Positions 25,955-34,362 of a DNA stretch of 64,000 bases are shown piece after piece. Numbering within the stretch: position 1 is the stretch's first letter; the number at the start of each line of letters is the position of its first letter. The DNA is from Bacteroidetes bacterium GWF2_43_63. GTDB taxonomy: Bacteria > Bacteroidota > Bacteroidia > Bacteroidales > DTU049. A program made the translations under genes and the position numbers. Below the pieces are notes generated by a model, which saw only the letters and a list, made by a program, of their open reading frames with translations, was not told where the DNA came from and did not search any database. Location: assembly GCA_001769275.1 (NCBI GenBank), contig MEOQ01000019.1:42281-106280 (forward strand), read 5' to 3'.

Positions 25955-27889
25955 ATGAAGACAATATTATTAAATCTGATCTGTTTCCTGTTTATTGGAA
26001 GCATTGCAGCTCAAGTGCCCATGCTGAAAGGGCGGGTGATTGACAAAGACTCGAAAGAGCCCATTCCTTTTGCAAATGTTTATTGGTGCGATGGAAAAAC
26101 CGGGGCAGTTACCGATCTGGAAGGTGACTTTCTTGTTGCCGACACTGCTGGTTGTGATACGCTGATAATATCTACAATCGGATATTCAAAACAGCAATTG
26201 TATATAAAATCCGGAACAGCGAGTGTTACGATTGAACTATCGGCCAGTGAACTTCATTTGTCTGAAATGGTTGTAGAAGAATACGATGGGTTAATAATTT
26301 CAAGTGACTATGAATCCAGTGTTGTCTATGAAGTTGTGGACTACAAGCCATCCAGCGCAACACATGCAAAATCTGCCCGCATGGATAAAGGTGAGGGATA
26401 TGCTGATTACGCTCCATCAGCAGGAGAGTCGGCTGGAAGCGATGTGCCGTCATCGGGAATTGCTGCCGGACAGCTGACCGCAGGTGAAGTAAATGACTTT
26501 ACAAAATGGAAACTGTGGGAAGATATTAAAACTACCGATCTTGCGAGCTACAATACTCAATGGAAATTATATCCGGAAAACCGTTTTGTGGTACAGGTTT
26601 CCAATAAAAAGAAACTTCCGGTGCACAATGCAACTGCAGTGCTGATGGATGAATTGGGAAATGTTGTCTGGTCTGCAAGGACCGATAATACTGGCAAAGC
26701 CGAATTGTGGGCTGGCATGTTTGATGGAAAAGCGGAGAAAAAATATTCAATCAATGTCATTTACGACAACAAATCCTATCCGATAAAGAAAGCTGATTCC
26801 TTTCAAAACGGAATTAATTTTATTGAACTTCCGGTGAATTGCTCCGAAGAAAAAAATGTCGATCTCGCATTTATGATTGATGCCACGGGCTCGATGGGTG
26901 ACGAGATTGCCTATCTGCAGGCCGAGTTGAGTAATGTTGTAGAACGCGTAAAAGACTCACTTCCGGGGCACAATGTTCGCCTGGCCATTGTATTTTATCG
27001 CGACCTCGGAGATGCATATGTTGTGATGAACAAGGATTTTACAAGCAATATTCCTGAAGCAATTTCCTACTTACGATCGAACGGAGCCGGCGGTGGTGGC
27101 GATTATCCGGAGGCTGTTGATTCCGCTTTGCATGTCAGTATAAATAATCTTTCGTGGAATGAAAATGCTGTGGCCAGAATTCTTTTTCCAGTGTTGGATG
27201 CACCACCACATGAAACACAAAAAGTTATTGCAAGCATGCAAAACTCCATTCCGCGCGCTGCTTCGAAAGGCATACGAATTTCTCCCCTGGCCTGCAGTGG
27301 TGTGAATAAAAGCACGGAATATTTATTGCGCTCGATGGCGCTTGCCACCAACGGTACCTATGTTTTTCTGACCGACCACAGCGGAATTGGGAATTCGCAC
27401 ATCGCGCCCACAACAGATGAATATAAAGTTGAAAAATTGAACGACGCTCTGGTTCGTATCATTGTTTCATTCAGCGAATCGCCTGAATGCGATAAACCGA
27501 TTGTAGAAAACATCAATGAATCTGATACAGCGGTGATGACAATGCCTGCACCGAAAGACAGCACTCAGTCTATAGATACAACGACCGCGAGCAATAATGA
27601 TTCGTTGAAAGTCGATACAATTCTTCCGCTGCAACCAGTGATCAGCTGGCGCTATTATCCCAATCCTACCGCGGGACCTGTAACTGTAGAGATTGTAAAT
27701 CTGCCGGAGGTGAAAGAAGGTTTTCTTTATCTGACAGACCTTACCGGCAAGCTGCTGGCGCGATATGAAGTTAAGGAAAGCAATGTTGTTCAGATCGACA
27801 TTAGCATGTATCCGACCGGGACGTATTATCTCACCTTCTTTTATGGCGAAGAACGCAAGCTATGCGCGCCGGTGGTGCTGATGCATTAA
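25955..27889 (+). CDS. T9SS-secreted protein with carboxypeptidase-like and von Willebrand A domains
   Basis: A 644-residue surface protein. Residues 1-19 are a signal peptide, followed by a CarboxypepD_reg-like beta-sandwich (LKGRVIDKDSKEPIPFANVY, about 24-105). A linker of about 190 residues is low-complexity around residue 140. The vWA domain (about 307-520) has the metal-ion-dependent adhesion motif DATGSMGDE and, later, TDHSGIGNS. The C-terminal 75 residues are a T9SS type A domain (YYPNPTAGPVTVEI, then YPTGTYYLTFF). It likely binds a protein or matrix ligand at the cell surface. It is convergent with the radical SAM gene. Confidence 0.88.
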   Translation: MKTILLNLICFLFIGSIAAQVPMLKGRVIDKDSKEPIPFANVYWCDGKTGAVTDLEGDFLVADTAGCDTLIISTIGYSKQQLYIKSGTASVTIELSASELHLSEMVVEEYDGLIISSDYESSVVYEVVDYKPSSATHAKSARMDKGEGYADYAPSAGESAGSDVPSSGIAAGQLTAGEVNDFTKWKLWEDIKTTDLASYNTQWKLYPENRFVVQVSNKKKLPVHNATAVLMDELGNVVWSARTDNTGKAELWAGMFDGKAEKKYSINVIYDNKSYPIKKADSFQNGINFIELPVNCSEEKNVDLAFMIDATGSMGDEIAYLQAELSNVVERVKDSLPGHNVRLAIVFYRDLGDAYVVMNKDFTSNIPEAISYLRSNGAGGGGDYPEAVDSALHVSINNLSWNENAVARILFPVLDAPPHETQKVIASMQNSIPRAASKGIRISPLACSGVNKSTEYLLRSMALATNGTYVFLTDHSGIGNSHIAPTTDEYKVEKLNDALVRIIVSFSESPECDKPIVENINESDTAVMTMPAPKDSTQSIDTTTASNNDSLKVDTILPLQPVISWRYYPNPTAGPVTVEIVNLPEVKEGFLYLTDLTGKLLARYEVKESNVVQIDISMYPTGTYYLTFFYGEERKLCAPVVLMH

Positions 27890-27901
27890 GAGGAAATTGC
27901 A

Positions 27902-27934
27902 ATCCCTCGAAGGGTACAAAACCCTTCGAGGGAT
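27902..27934. repeat. Palindrome between convergent genes, REP-like class 3
   Basis: A perfect 14-bp inverted repeat (ATCCCTCGAAGGGT, loop ACAAA, ACCCTTCGAGGGAT) between the convergent T9SS and radical SAM genes. It is followed by a short A/T tract but no proper T-run. Its size and position match the two GTGCGAAGTT palindromes, but the sequence differs. Confidence 0.7.
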
Positions 27935-27936
27935 AT

Positions 27937-28917
27937 TTATTCGCAATTGGTGCAAATATCTTTTCTTTTTCCCTGTAGGAAATCATTGCGGAACTGCATG
28001 AAATCATCATTTTTCCAGATGGCAGAAGCTGGTTGTTCAATGGCGTTTCCCATTTTGTATTTCGAGAATTTATCGTAGCAGCACGCAACTACATCGCCGT
28101 CGGAGTTAATGACTATTGTGTTCCAGAGCCGTTTGCAAAATGTCTTTTGTTTTGTGCGAAGCGCAATTTTCCCGTTTTCTTTTTTTGTGTAGCGCTGATA
28201 TTTTTTGTCTGAAGGAAGATTTTCTGCGGCATTTTCCGCACTGTAGAATTGCGGCGACTTGAATGCAACTTTATCAGCTCCTAGATTCAGCGCTGTTTTC
28301 CGAAGATCATTTTTTTGATTTTCATTGTAGGAAAACACCAGCATCTGCACTTCGATAATTGGATATTTGTTATTTTTTCTTGCGTCATGCAAGAATGAAA
28401 TAGAATTCAATACTTGCTGAAAGTTGCCTCCGGAGCGGTATTTGGAATATGTAGCTTCATCGGCTCCGTCGAGCGAAATAATAATTTTTGATGCTCCTGC
28501 CTCGCATAACTGTTTTGCCATGGTTTCATTCAGCGCCAGTGCATTGGTGCTGAGTACGACGAACATTCTGCGTTTGCGGGCCAGCTGAATTTTTTTTGAA
28601 ATACTGCTGTCGAGCAAAGGTTCTCCCTGAAAATACAGATTGAGCCAGAATGTTTTTTTACTAAGACCGTCTAGAATTTTCGAGAAGTTTTCGTCGGAAA
28701 GAAAATTATTGTTTCTTGAAATCTCCTTCATTCCAACCGGACATTCGGGGCAGCTAAGCTGGCACACAGCTGAAGGTTCGATGGATGCAGCCCAGGGTTG
28801 ATTGAGTAATATGGGTTTTCGTAATAGCCGGCCGGGAATTTCTGAAATGATGCTCAGGAAATAATTATGCAGTCTACCGAATGTCAAAGACCTTAATATG
28901 ATTAATTTTTCATGCAT
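27937..28917 (-). CDS. Radical SAM/SPASM domain protein
   Basis: A 326-residue radical SAM enzyme. The cluster motif is C52-xxx-C56-xx-C59 (VCQLSCPECPVG), followed by the GxP/GGE-like FQGEPLL motif. The C-terminal SPASM region has FCKRLW, CCYDK and CTNCE, which bind one or two auxiliary clusters. Such proteins modify peptides or act on glycans or lipids; no precursor peptide is seen next to it, and the N-terminal 40 residues (LHNYFLSIISEIPGRLLRKP) resemble those of membrane-associated lipid-modifying members. It starts with an 8-base overlap with the AI-2E permease gene, so the two are coupled. Substrate unknown. Confidence 0.85.
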   Translation of the reverse strand: MHEKLIILRSLTFGRLHNYFLSIISEIPGRLLRKPILLNQPWAASIEPSAVCQLSCPECPVGMKEISRNNNFLSDENFSKILDGLSKKTFWLNLYFQGEPLLDSSISKKIQLARKRRMFVVLSTNALALNETMAKQLCEAGASKIIISLDGADEATYSKYRSGGNFQQVLNSISFLHDARKNNKYPIIEVQMLVFSYNENQKNDLRKTALNLGADKVAFKSPQFYSAENAAENLPSDKKYQRYTKKENGKIALRTKQKTFCKRLWNTIVINSDGDVVACCYDKFSKYKMGNAIEQPASAIWKNDDFMQFRNDFLQGKRKDICTNCE

Positions 28918-30052
28918 CTGTTGGTGGTTCTGATCCTCTGGATTTGTGCAATTCCTTATTGAGATTTCCGGTTATGTTTTGCACAAAATCCCAGTGACTG
29001 AAAAATTCTATTGCAATGATACGGAGTAATGTATAGGTAGGAATGGCGACAATCATACCAACAGGACCTGCTATGGTGCCAGCCATCAGGATAATCACAA
29101 AAATTTCGATCGGATGGGCTTTTACACTTCGTGAAAAAATAAGCGGCTGCAGCACGAACTCATCAATAAGATTGGTTGATGCAAACACAATAAGCATTTT
29201 AATAACCAGAATTCCAGACTGATCTGCAAACAATTCAGGCGGAAGTGTTGTAATTCCGACAAGGCATCCAATAGCGGCTCCGATAATAGGCCCGAGGTAG
29301 GGGATTATATTGAATACGCCGGCAACAACGCCGATAAAAATGGCGTTTTCGAGACCGATGATATACATTCCAATAGAAATGAGCGAAATAACACAAATCA
29401 ATTCTGTGAAAAGACCAATAAAATAGCGCGAAAGCATTTTCTTACTGTAGAAAAGAATGCGGGCTATTTCATCGTGTGAGTCGCGTGGAGTGAATGCTTT
29501 GAGACCTTTGTAAAACAACTGGTCGTCGCGCATGAAAAAGAACGAAAGAAATATGACTGAGAAAACGCCGATACTCAGGGTTCCGATCATTCCCAGGAGT
29601 GATCCTGCAAAGTCCTGAATATTGACCGACTCGAGAAATTCGTTCATATAGGCATTCAGGGAACTTTCAATGCTGCCATCGTCCGCGAGAAATCCGTATT
29701 TGCGCAGACCTTCCTCGAGGTCATTGATGGGGCCCTGCATACTTGTGAGGATGCCATTGATATCGACTTGTGAAAGATATTCGGCCTGATTGATAACAAC
29801 GGGAATTATTAGCAGGACGAGAGAGACAAGAATGAAAAGAATGGCTAGCAGCGCGATAAGCGAACTTATTGCATGCGGAATTCTCAATTTGCGGAACCGC
29901 AGACTGTCAAGAAAACGAACAAGCGGATTTCCCATCAGCGAAATTATGAGACTCAGAAGAATATAGACCAGAATGTCTGAAAAAAAGTAGAATAGTACAA
30001 ATATTACGATGAGAAAAGGAAGCCAAACATACCATTTCTTAAGCCAAGCCAT
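28910..30052 (-). CDS. AI-2E family transporter (PerM/TqsA-like)
   Basis: A 380-residue membrane protein of the AI-2E transporter family, with about eight membrane segments and the typical soluble loop after TM3 (VDINGILTSMQGPINDLEEGL, about 98-175). The C-terminal conserved stretch IIPYLGPIIGAAIGCLVGI is the family signature. Members export a range of solutes or sodium; the name comes from TqsA in E. coli, and the substrate cannot be deduced. It is upstream of, and overlapping by 8 bases, the radical SAM gene. A weak TACCTTTA box lies about 13 bases upstream of the ATG. Confidence 0.9.
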   Translation of the reverse strand: MAWLKKWYVWLPFLIVIFVLFYFFSDILVYILLSLIISLMGNPLVRFLDSLRFRKLRIPHAISSLIALLAILFILVSLVLLIIPVVINQAEYLSQVDINGILTSMQGPINDLEEGLRKYGFLADDGSIESSLNAYMNEFLESVNIQDFAGSLLGMIGTLSIGVFSVIFLSFFFMRDDQLFYKGLKAFTPRDSHDEIARILFYSKKMLSRYFIGLFTELICVISLISIGMYIIGLENAIFIGVVAGVFNIIPYLGPIIGAAIGCLVGITTLPPELFADQSGILVIKMLIVFASTNLIDEFVLQPLIFSRSVKAHPIEIFVIILMAGTIAGPVGMIVAIPTYTLLRIIAIEFFSHWDFVQNITGNLNKELHKSRGSEPPTDA

Positions 30053-30249
30053 AGGTGATTTTTTTTGTAAAGGTAGGGATAATCTGTGAAAACTGTTATT
30101 TTGTTTGTTTTGGCAGATGTGAAATATTTGAAATGTAATATATAGAATAACAGGTATATAGCATGCCCTGGAGGGTGGTTTTGACCGTTATGTCTGTAAA
30201 ATAAATTTGTTAATTTTTTCGCTTTAGTGTTTTTGTCGAAAAAAACTTT

Positions 30250-30257
30250 TACATTTG
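30250..30257 (+). promoter_or_regulatory. -7 promoter element (TACATTTG) of the RRM protein
   Basis: TACATTTG lies 69 bases upstream of the ATG at 30327, leaving a leader of about 65 bases. TTTTTG about 17 bases further upstream could be the -33 element. Confidence 0.6.
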
Positions 30258-30326
30258 TGTGTGTTTTGTTGAAAGTCGGGTCAAAAGTATTCTGGCGCAA
30301 CAAAATGATATTTAACATTTTTCATT

Positions 30327-30581
30327 ATGAACATTTACGTAGGAAACCTGAATTACAAAGTTAACGGAGATCGTCTGAAAACTGTATTCTCAGAATTCGG
30401 AGAAGTTGAATCTGCAGTTGTTATTACTGACAAATTCACCGGAAAAAGCAAAGGTTTTGGTTTTGTTACCATGACTAACGATGATGATGCAGAGCGCGCT
30501 ATTGCTGAATTAAACGGCAAAGACGTTGACGGTCGTCAGATGGTTGTGAACCAGGCAAGACCAAGAGAAGAAAACCGCTAG
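30327..30581 (+). CDS. RNA-binding protein with one RRM domain
   Basis: An 84-residue single RRM protein. RNP2 is IYVGNL (residues 3-8) and RNP1 is KGFGFVTM (about 42-49), both with the aromatic residues that stack on RNA bases; the C-terminal tail is short and basic (RPREENR). In Bacteroidota such small RRM proteins are abundant and affect mRNA levels, like cyanobacterial Rbp proteins. The gene has its own promoter and is followed by a clean terminator. It is the only RNA-binding protein of this type in the window. Confidence 0.95.
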   Translation: MNIYVGNLNYKVNGDRLKTVFSEFGEVESAVVITDKFTGKSKGFGFVTMTNDDDAERAIAELNGKDVDGRQMVVNQARPREENR

Positions 30582-30606
30582 TTTTCCCAAGAAAATTTGC
30601 TATTTA

Positions 30607-30632
30607 ATACTGCCGGAGCAATCTGGCAGTAT
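30607..30632 (+). terminator. Intrinsic terminator after the RRM gene
   Basis: ATACTGCC, 10-base loop, GGCAGTAT, followed by ATTTCTTTTTTT. It ends the RRM transcript 25 bases after the stop codon. Confidence 0.9.
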
Positions 30633-30993
30633 ATTTCTTTTTTTATTCGTTTAATGCGGATGAAAGAGGATTTTATTGCATTTTATTTACGCTATCACCC
30701 AGCATTGTACTCGAAAATTCGCACAGGACTTGTAATGTTGTTGCCTGAATTATTGGCCAAAGGGATGAATAGTGGTTTTTAAGAGCGGATTCTTTTTCTT
30801 ATACCGTGTTGATTTATATATTAGGCCAACAATGAACTTAGCTTCTACAAATCATTGCATGTGTTAACGGCATTATTGCCGTGTTGAAAATCAAGTTATT
30901 CATTTTTTTCAACGGCATAAACCAAATTTGAAATTCTAGTACGTCTTTGGACTAACTACAATTTCAATTTGGTATTAAAAGCGTGAATAGCAT
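30633..30993. other. Intergenic region between the RRM gene and mfd
   Basis: No convincing gene. A short frame of about 40 codons (ATG at 30661, MKEDFIAFYLRYHPALYSKI..) has protein-like composition but no promoter and no family, and is left uncalled. A small hairpin (ACGGCATTATTGCCGT) lies near 30867. The mfd promoter TACCTTTG lies at the end of the region. Confidence 0.5.
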
Positions 30994-31001
30994 TACCTTT
31001 G
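30994..31001 (+). promoter_or_regulatory. -7 promoter element (TACCTTTG) of mfd
   Basis: TACCTTTG ends 4 bases before the GTG start of mfd, so the transcript would start at or inside the start codon (leaderless). Confidence 0.7.
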
Positions 31002-31005
31002 CCTC

Positions 31006-34000
31006 GTGAAACTGAACGAAAGCATTTCCGGAATCATTGCACCAGTTGTTAGTACTGAAAGTTACCGCAGTCTATCAGACCGGATTCGTTCAGGTGAAAA
31101 TGTTGTGATTGCACTGGAAGGTCTTGCTGGTTCTGCCCATGCAATGCTGATTTCGCTCACTGCATCCGAATCGGGCAATAGTCAAATGATTGTTGCTGCC
31201 AATCGCGAGGATGCCATGTCGCTTTATGACGACCTCGAAAATTTGCTGGCGGAAAAAAAATTGTTGCCGGGAGACAAGTCTGTAGTTTTTTTTCCGACGC
31301 TTTATCGGAAAGATCATGCACCGGCTGAAACCGATTCGCGTCATTTGCTGATGCGGGCCGAGGCCCTTCGGTCGTTGCACAGCAACAAAACGACCTGTCT
31401 GGTCACATGGCCTGCTGCTCTTTGCACCCGTGTTCCCAATGCTGGTTTTATGCTGCAAAATTCGCTGGTGCTCAATGCCGGTGAAAAAATCGATCTTGAT
31501 TTTATCGAAGAAGTGCTCACTGGCTATGATTTCCGGTTGGTCGATTTTGTATGCGAACCGGGTGAGTTTGCGTTGCGAGGCGGAATCTGCGATGTGTACT
31601 CGTTTGCCGATGAAAACCCTTTCAGAATCACCTTTTCAGGTAATACAGCGGAAAGCATTCGCTCTTTTGATCCGGCTACGCAGCTGACAATTTCAAACCA
31701 CACGACCATTCAGATTTTACCAGATTTGAGCCGGATGCAAAATGAGGATGACCTGGTGCCTGTTTTTGATCTGCTGCATGAAAACACCTGTGTGTGGATC
31801 AATGATCCTTCGGCTGCACAACGCTTCAGAGAAGAATGCCTGCGGCTGAAAAATACCAATCTGATTCCTTCAAAAAAAATTCTGGATCCTGATGTTTGGG
31901 ATCGTTCGTTCTCGAAATTCCTGCAGGTGTACACTTGCCAGATCCCGCTTTCAGCAAAAGATACTGAAAGAATTGTTTTTTCTTTTTCACCTCAGCCTCC
32001 TGTCAATAGAAAATTTGACTGGTTTGTTGAGGAGGTTTTTTCTCGCTTATCTGCTGGCTGGTCAGTAAACATACTCGCGGAAAACGCGCAGCAGATCGAT
32101 CGTCTGTTTGCAATTCTGAAAGATATTGAGTCGCAAAAACGCATAAGGATTACCGATAAAATCGGCATACTTAAGTTTTCTTTGGGCGAAGGATTTTCGG
32201 ACAATCTCAGCAAAGTTGCGCTCTATACCGATCATCAGCTGTTCAATCGCTATCGCCGCAGTGGATTGCACGATCGGTTCAGCCGCCCGGAACGACTTTC
32301 GATCAATGAGCTTGTAAACCTGCAGCCAGGCGATTATGTTGTGCACATCAATCATGGAATCGGTCGCTATGCGGGTTTGGAAAAAGTGGAGGTGAATGGT
32401 CAAATCCAGGAAGCCATTCGGTTACTTTATAAAGATGATGATGAATTGCTGGTAAGCATTCATGCCTTACACCGGATTTCGAAATATGTTGGTAAAGATG
32501 GCTCTGCGCCTTCAATTGACAGAATTGGCGGGGCTTCATGGACCACCAGAAAAAACAAAGCGAAGAAAAAAGTAAAGGATATTGCGCGTGAGCTGATAAA
32601 GCTCTATGCCAAGCGCCGTGCGGCAAAGGGATATGCTTTTTCACCCGACACTTATCTGCAGCATGAACTTGAAGCTTCGTTTATTTATGAAGACACGCCC
32701 GATCAGGTGAAAGCTACGGAGGCCATCAAAGTGGATCTGGAAGCCGATTTTCCGATGGATCGCCTTATTTGCGGCGATGTTGGATTTGGTAAAACCGAGC
32801 TTGCAGTGCGGGCTGCATTCAAAGCCGTGGCTGACAGTAAGCAGGTGGCATTGCTTGTGCCGACGACTATACTTGCTTTTCAGCACTTTTGCACATTCAA
32901 AGACCGACTCGAAGAATTACCTGCGCGCGTTGAATACCTGAATCGTTTCCGTTCGGCAAAAGAACAAAAGGAAACCTTGCAAAAGCTGAAGGAAGGCCAG
33001 GTTGACATACTCATAGGCACGCATCGTATCCTCAGCAAAGATGTTGAATTTAAAAATCTCGGTTTGCTGATTATTGATGAGGAGCAGAAATTTGGCGTAG
33101 GTGCTAAAGAAAAACTTCGTAACCTGAAAGAGAATGTTGATACGCTAACGCTGACTGCGACTCCGATTCCGCGCACATTGCAATTTTCACTCATGGGCGC
33201 CCGTGACATGAGCGTGCTTCGAACCCCGCCTCCCAACCGCTATCCGGTGCAAACAGAGGTGTTGACTTTCGATCCGGAAGTAATTCGTGATGCAGTCAGA
33301 TTTGAGATTCAGCGCGGTGGGCAGGTGTTTTTTGTCCACAACCGGATTCAAAATATTATGGATATCGCCAACCTTGTGCGAAGCTTAGTGCCCGAAGCCC
33401 GTGTGGATATTGGTCATGGTCAGATGCCCGGCGACGAAATGGAAAAGGTAATGCTGCGGTTTGTGGCCGGCGAAATCGATGTGTTTATTTCCACTACCAT
33501 TGTCGAATCAGGGCTTGATGTGCCCAATGCCAATACAATGATTCTGAACGATGCACAGAATTTCGGCCTCAGCGATATGCATCAGCTGCGCGGGCGTGTA
33601 GGCCGTTCTAATCAAAAAGCTTTTTGCTATTTATTCACGCCGCCAGAAGTGATATTGAGCGATGAATCGCGCAAAAGACTCCGGGCCATAACTGAATTTT
33701 CAGATCTTGGATCTGGCTTCCAGATTGCAATGCGCGATCTTGATATCCGGGGCGCCGGCAATATTCTCGGTGCTGAACAAAGTGGCTTTATTTCAGAGAT
33801 CGGCTATGAAATGTATCAGAAAATTCTCGATGAGGCCATTGCCGAACTGAAAGACGATGAAATTCCGGATGCTGAAGGCAAGGTTCAGAGCGGTCCTCGC
33901 AAATACGTGCACGATGTTGTAATCGAAACCGACGCGAGTATTCTTATTCCGGACAACTATGTACCGTCAGTCGCAGAGCGGCTTTTACTGTATAAAGAGC

Positions 34001-34362
34001 TTAATGAAATTGAAACGGAAGAGCAGTTGGAAACCTTTGTATTTATGCTCAACGATCGCTTTGGTAATGTTCCGCGTCCGACAGTCGAGCTTGTTGCAGC
34101 GGTGCGCCTGAAGTGGCTTGCAAAGAATATGGCCATCGAAAAACTGATTCTTAAAAACGGGTTGCTCACCCTTTATTTTATTTCAAAAAAAGAATCTCCA
34201 TTTTTCAATTCCACTACTTTTCAAAACATCATCGATTTTACCGTAAAAAATCCGCGCCGCTGCCTGATGAAAGAACACAACGAGCGATTGGTTATGAAAG
34301 TGGATAAGATTGGTTCGGTTGCTGCGGCTATTGAAGTGATGGGAGAGATGATTCAGGGGTGA
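31006..34362 (+). CDS. mfd: Transcription-repair coupling factor Mfd
   Basis: An 1118-residue protein that removes RNA polymerase stalled at DNA lesions and recruits UvrA. The N-terminal UvrB-like part (about 1-380) is followed by the RNA-polymerase-interacting domain (GDYVVHINHGIGRYAGLEKV, about 440-500), the RecG-like translocase with Walker A GDVGFGKTELA (about 590-600) and the DEEQ box (LLIIDEEQKFGVGAKEK), and the C-terminal autoinhibitory domain. All parts are present. The start is GTG, four bases after the promoter. Its 3' end overlaps the convergent glycosyltransferase gene by 35 bases. Confidence 0.97.
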   Translation: MKLNESISGIIAPVVSTESYRSLSDRIRSGENVVIALEGLAGSAHAMLISLTASESGNSQMIVAANREDAMSLYDDLENLLAEKKLLPGDKSVVFFPTLYRKDHAPAETDSRHLLMRAEALRSLHSNKTTCLVTWPAALCTRVPNAGFMLQNSLVLNAGEKIDLDFIEEVLTGYDFRLVDFVCEPGEFALRGGICDVYSFADENPFRITFSGNTAESIRSFDPATQLTISNHTTIQILPDLSRMQNEDDLVPVFDLLHENTCVWINDPSAAQRFREECLRLKNTNLIPSKKILDPDVWDRSFSKFLQVYTCQIPLSAKDTERIVFSFSPQPPVNRKFDWFVEEVFSRLSAGWSVNILAENAQQIDRLFAILKDIESQKRIRITDKIGILKFSLGEGFSDNLSKVALYTDHQLFNRYRRSGLHDRFSRPERLSINELVNLQPGDYVVHINHGIGRYAGLEKVEVNGQIQEAIRLLYKDDDELLVSIHALHRISKYVGKDGSAPSIDRIGGASWTTRKNKAKKKVKDIARELIKLYAKRRAAKGYAFSPDTYLQHELEASFIYEDTPDQVKATEAIKVDLEADFPMDRLICGDVGFGKTELAVRAAFKAVADSKQVALLVPTTILAFQHFCTFKDRLEELPARVEYLNRFRSAKEQKETLQKLKEGQVDILIGTHRILSKDVEFKNLGLLIIDEEQKFGVGAKEKLRNLKENVDTLTLTATPIPRTLQFSLMGARDMSVLRTPPPNRYPVQTEVLTFDPEVIRDAVRFEIQRGGQVFFVHNRIQNIMDIANLVRSLVPEARVDIGHGQMPGDEMEKVMLRFVAGEIDVFISTTIVESGLDVPNANTMILNDAQNFGLSDMHQLRGRVGRSNQKAFCYLFTPPEVILSDESRKRLRAITEFSDLGSGFQIAMRDLDIRGAGNILGAEQSGFISEIGYEMYQKILDEAIAELKDDEIPDAEGKVQSGPRKYVHDVVIETDASILIPDNYVPSVAERLLLYKELNEIETEEQLETFVFMLNDRFGNVPRPTVELVAAVRLKWLAKNMAIEKLILKNGLLTLYFISKKESPFFNSTTFQNIIDFTVKNPRRCLMKEHNERLVMKVDKIGSVAAAIEVMGEMIQG

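Noticed and set aside
30597..30782. 61-codon frame after the RRM gene
   Set aside because: It starts at a TTG, its first part is the RRM terminator hairpin, and there is no promoter or family; only the last 40 residues look protein-like.
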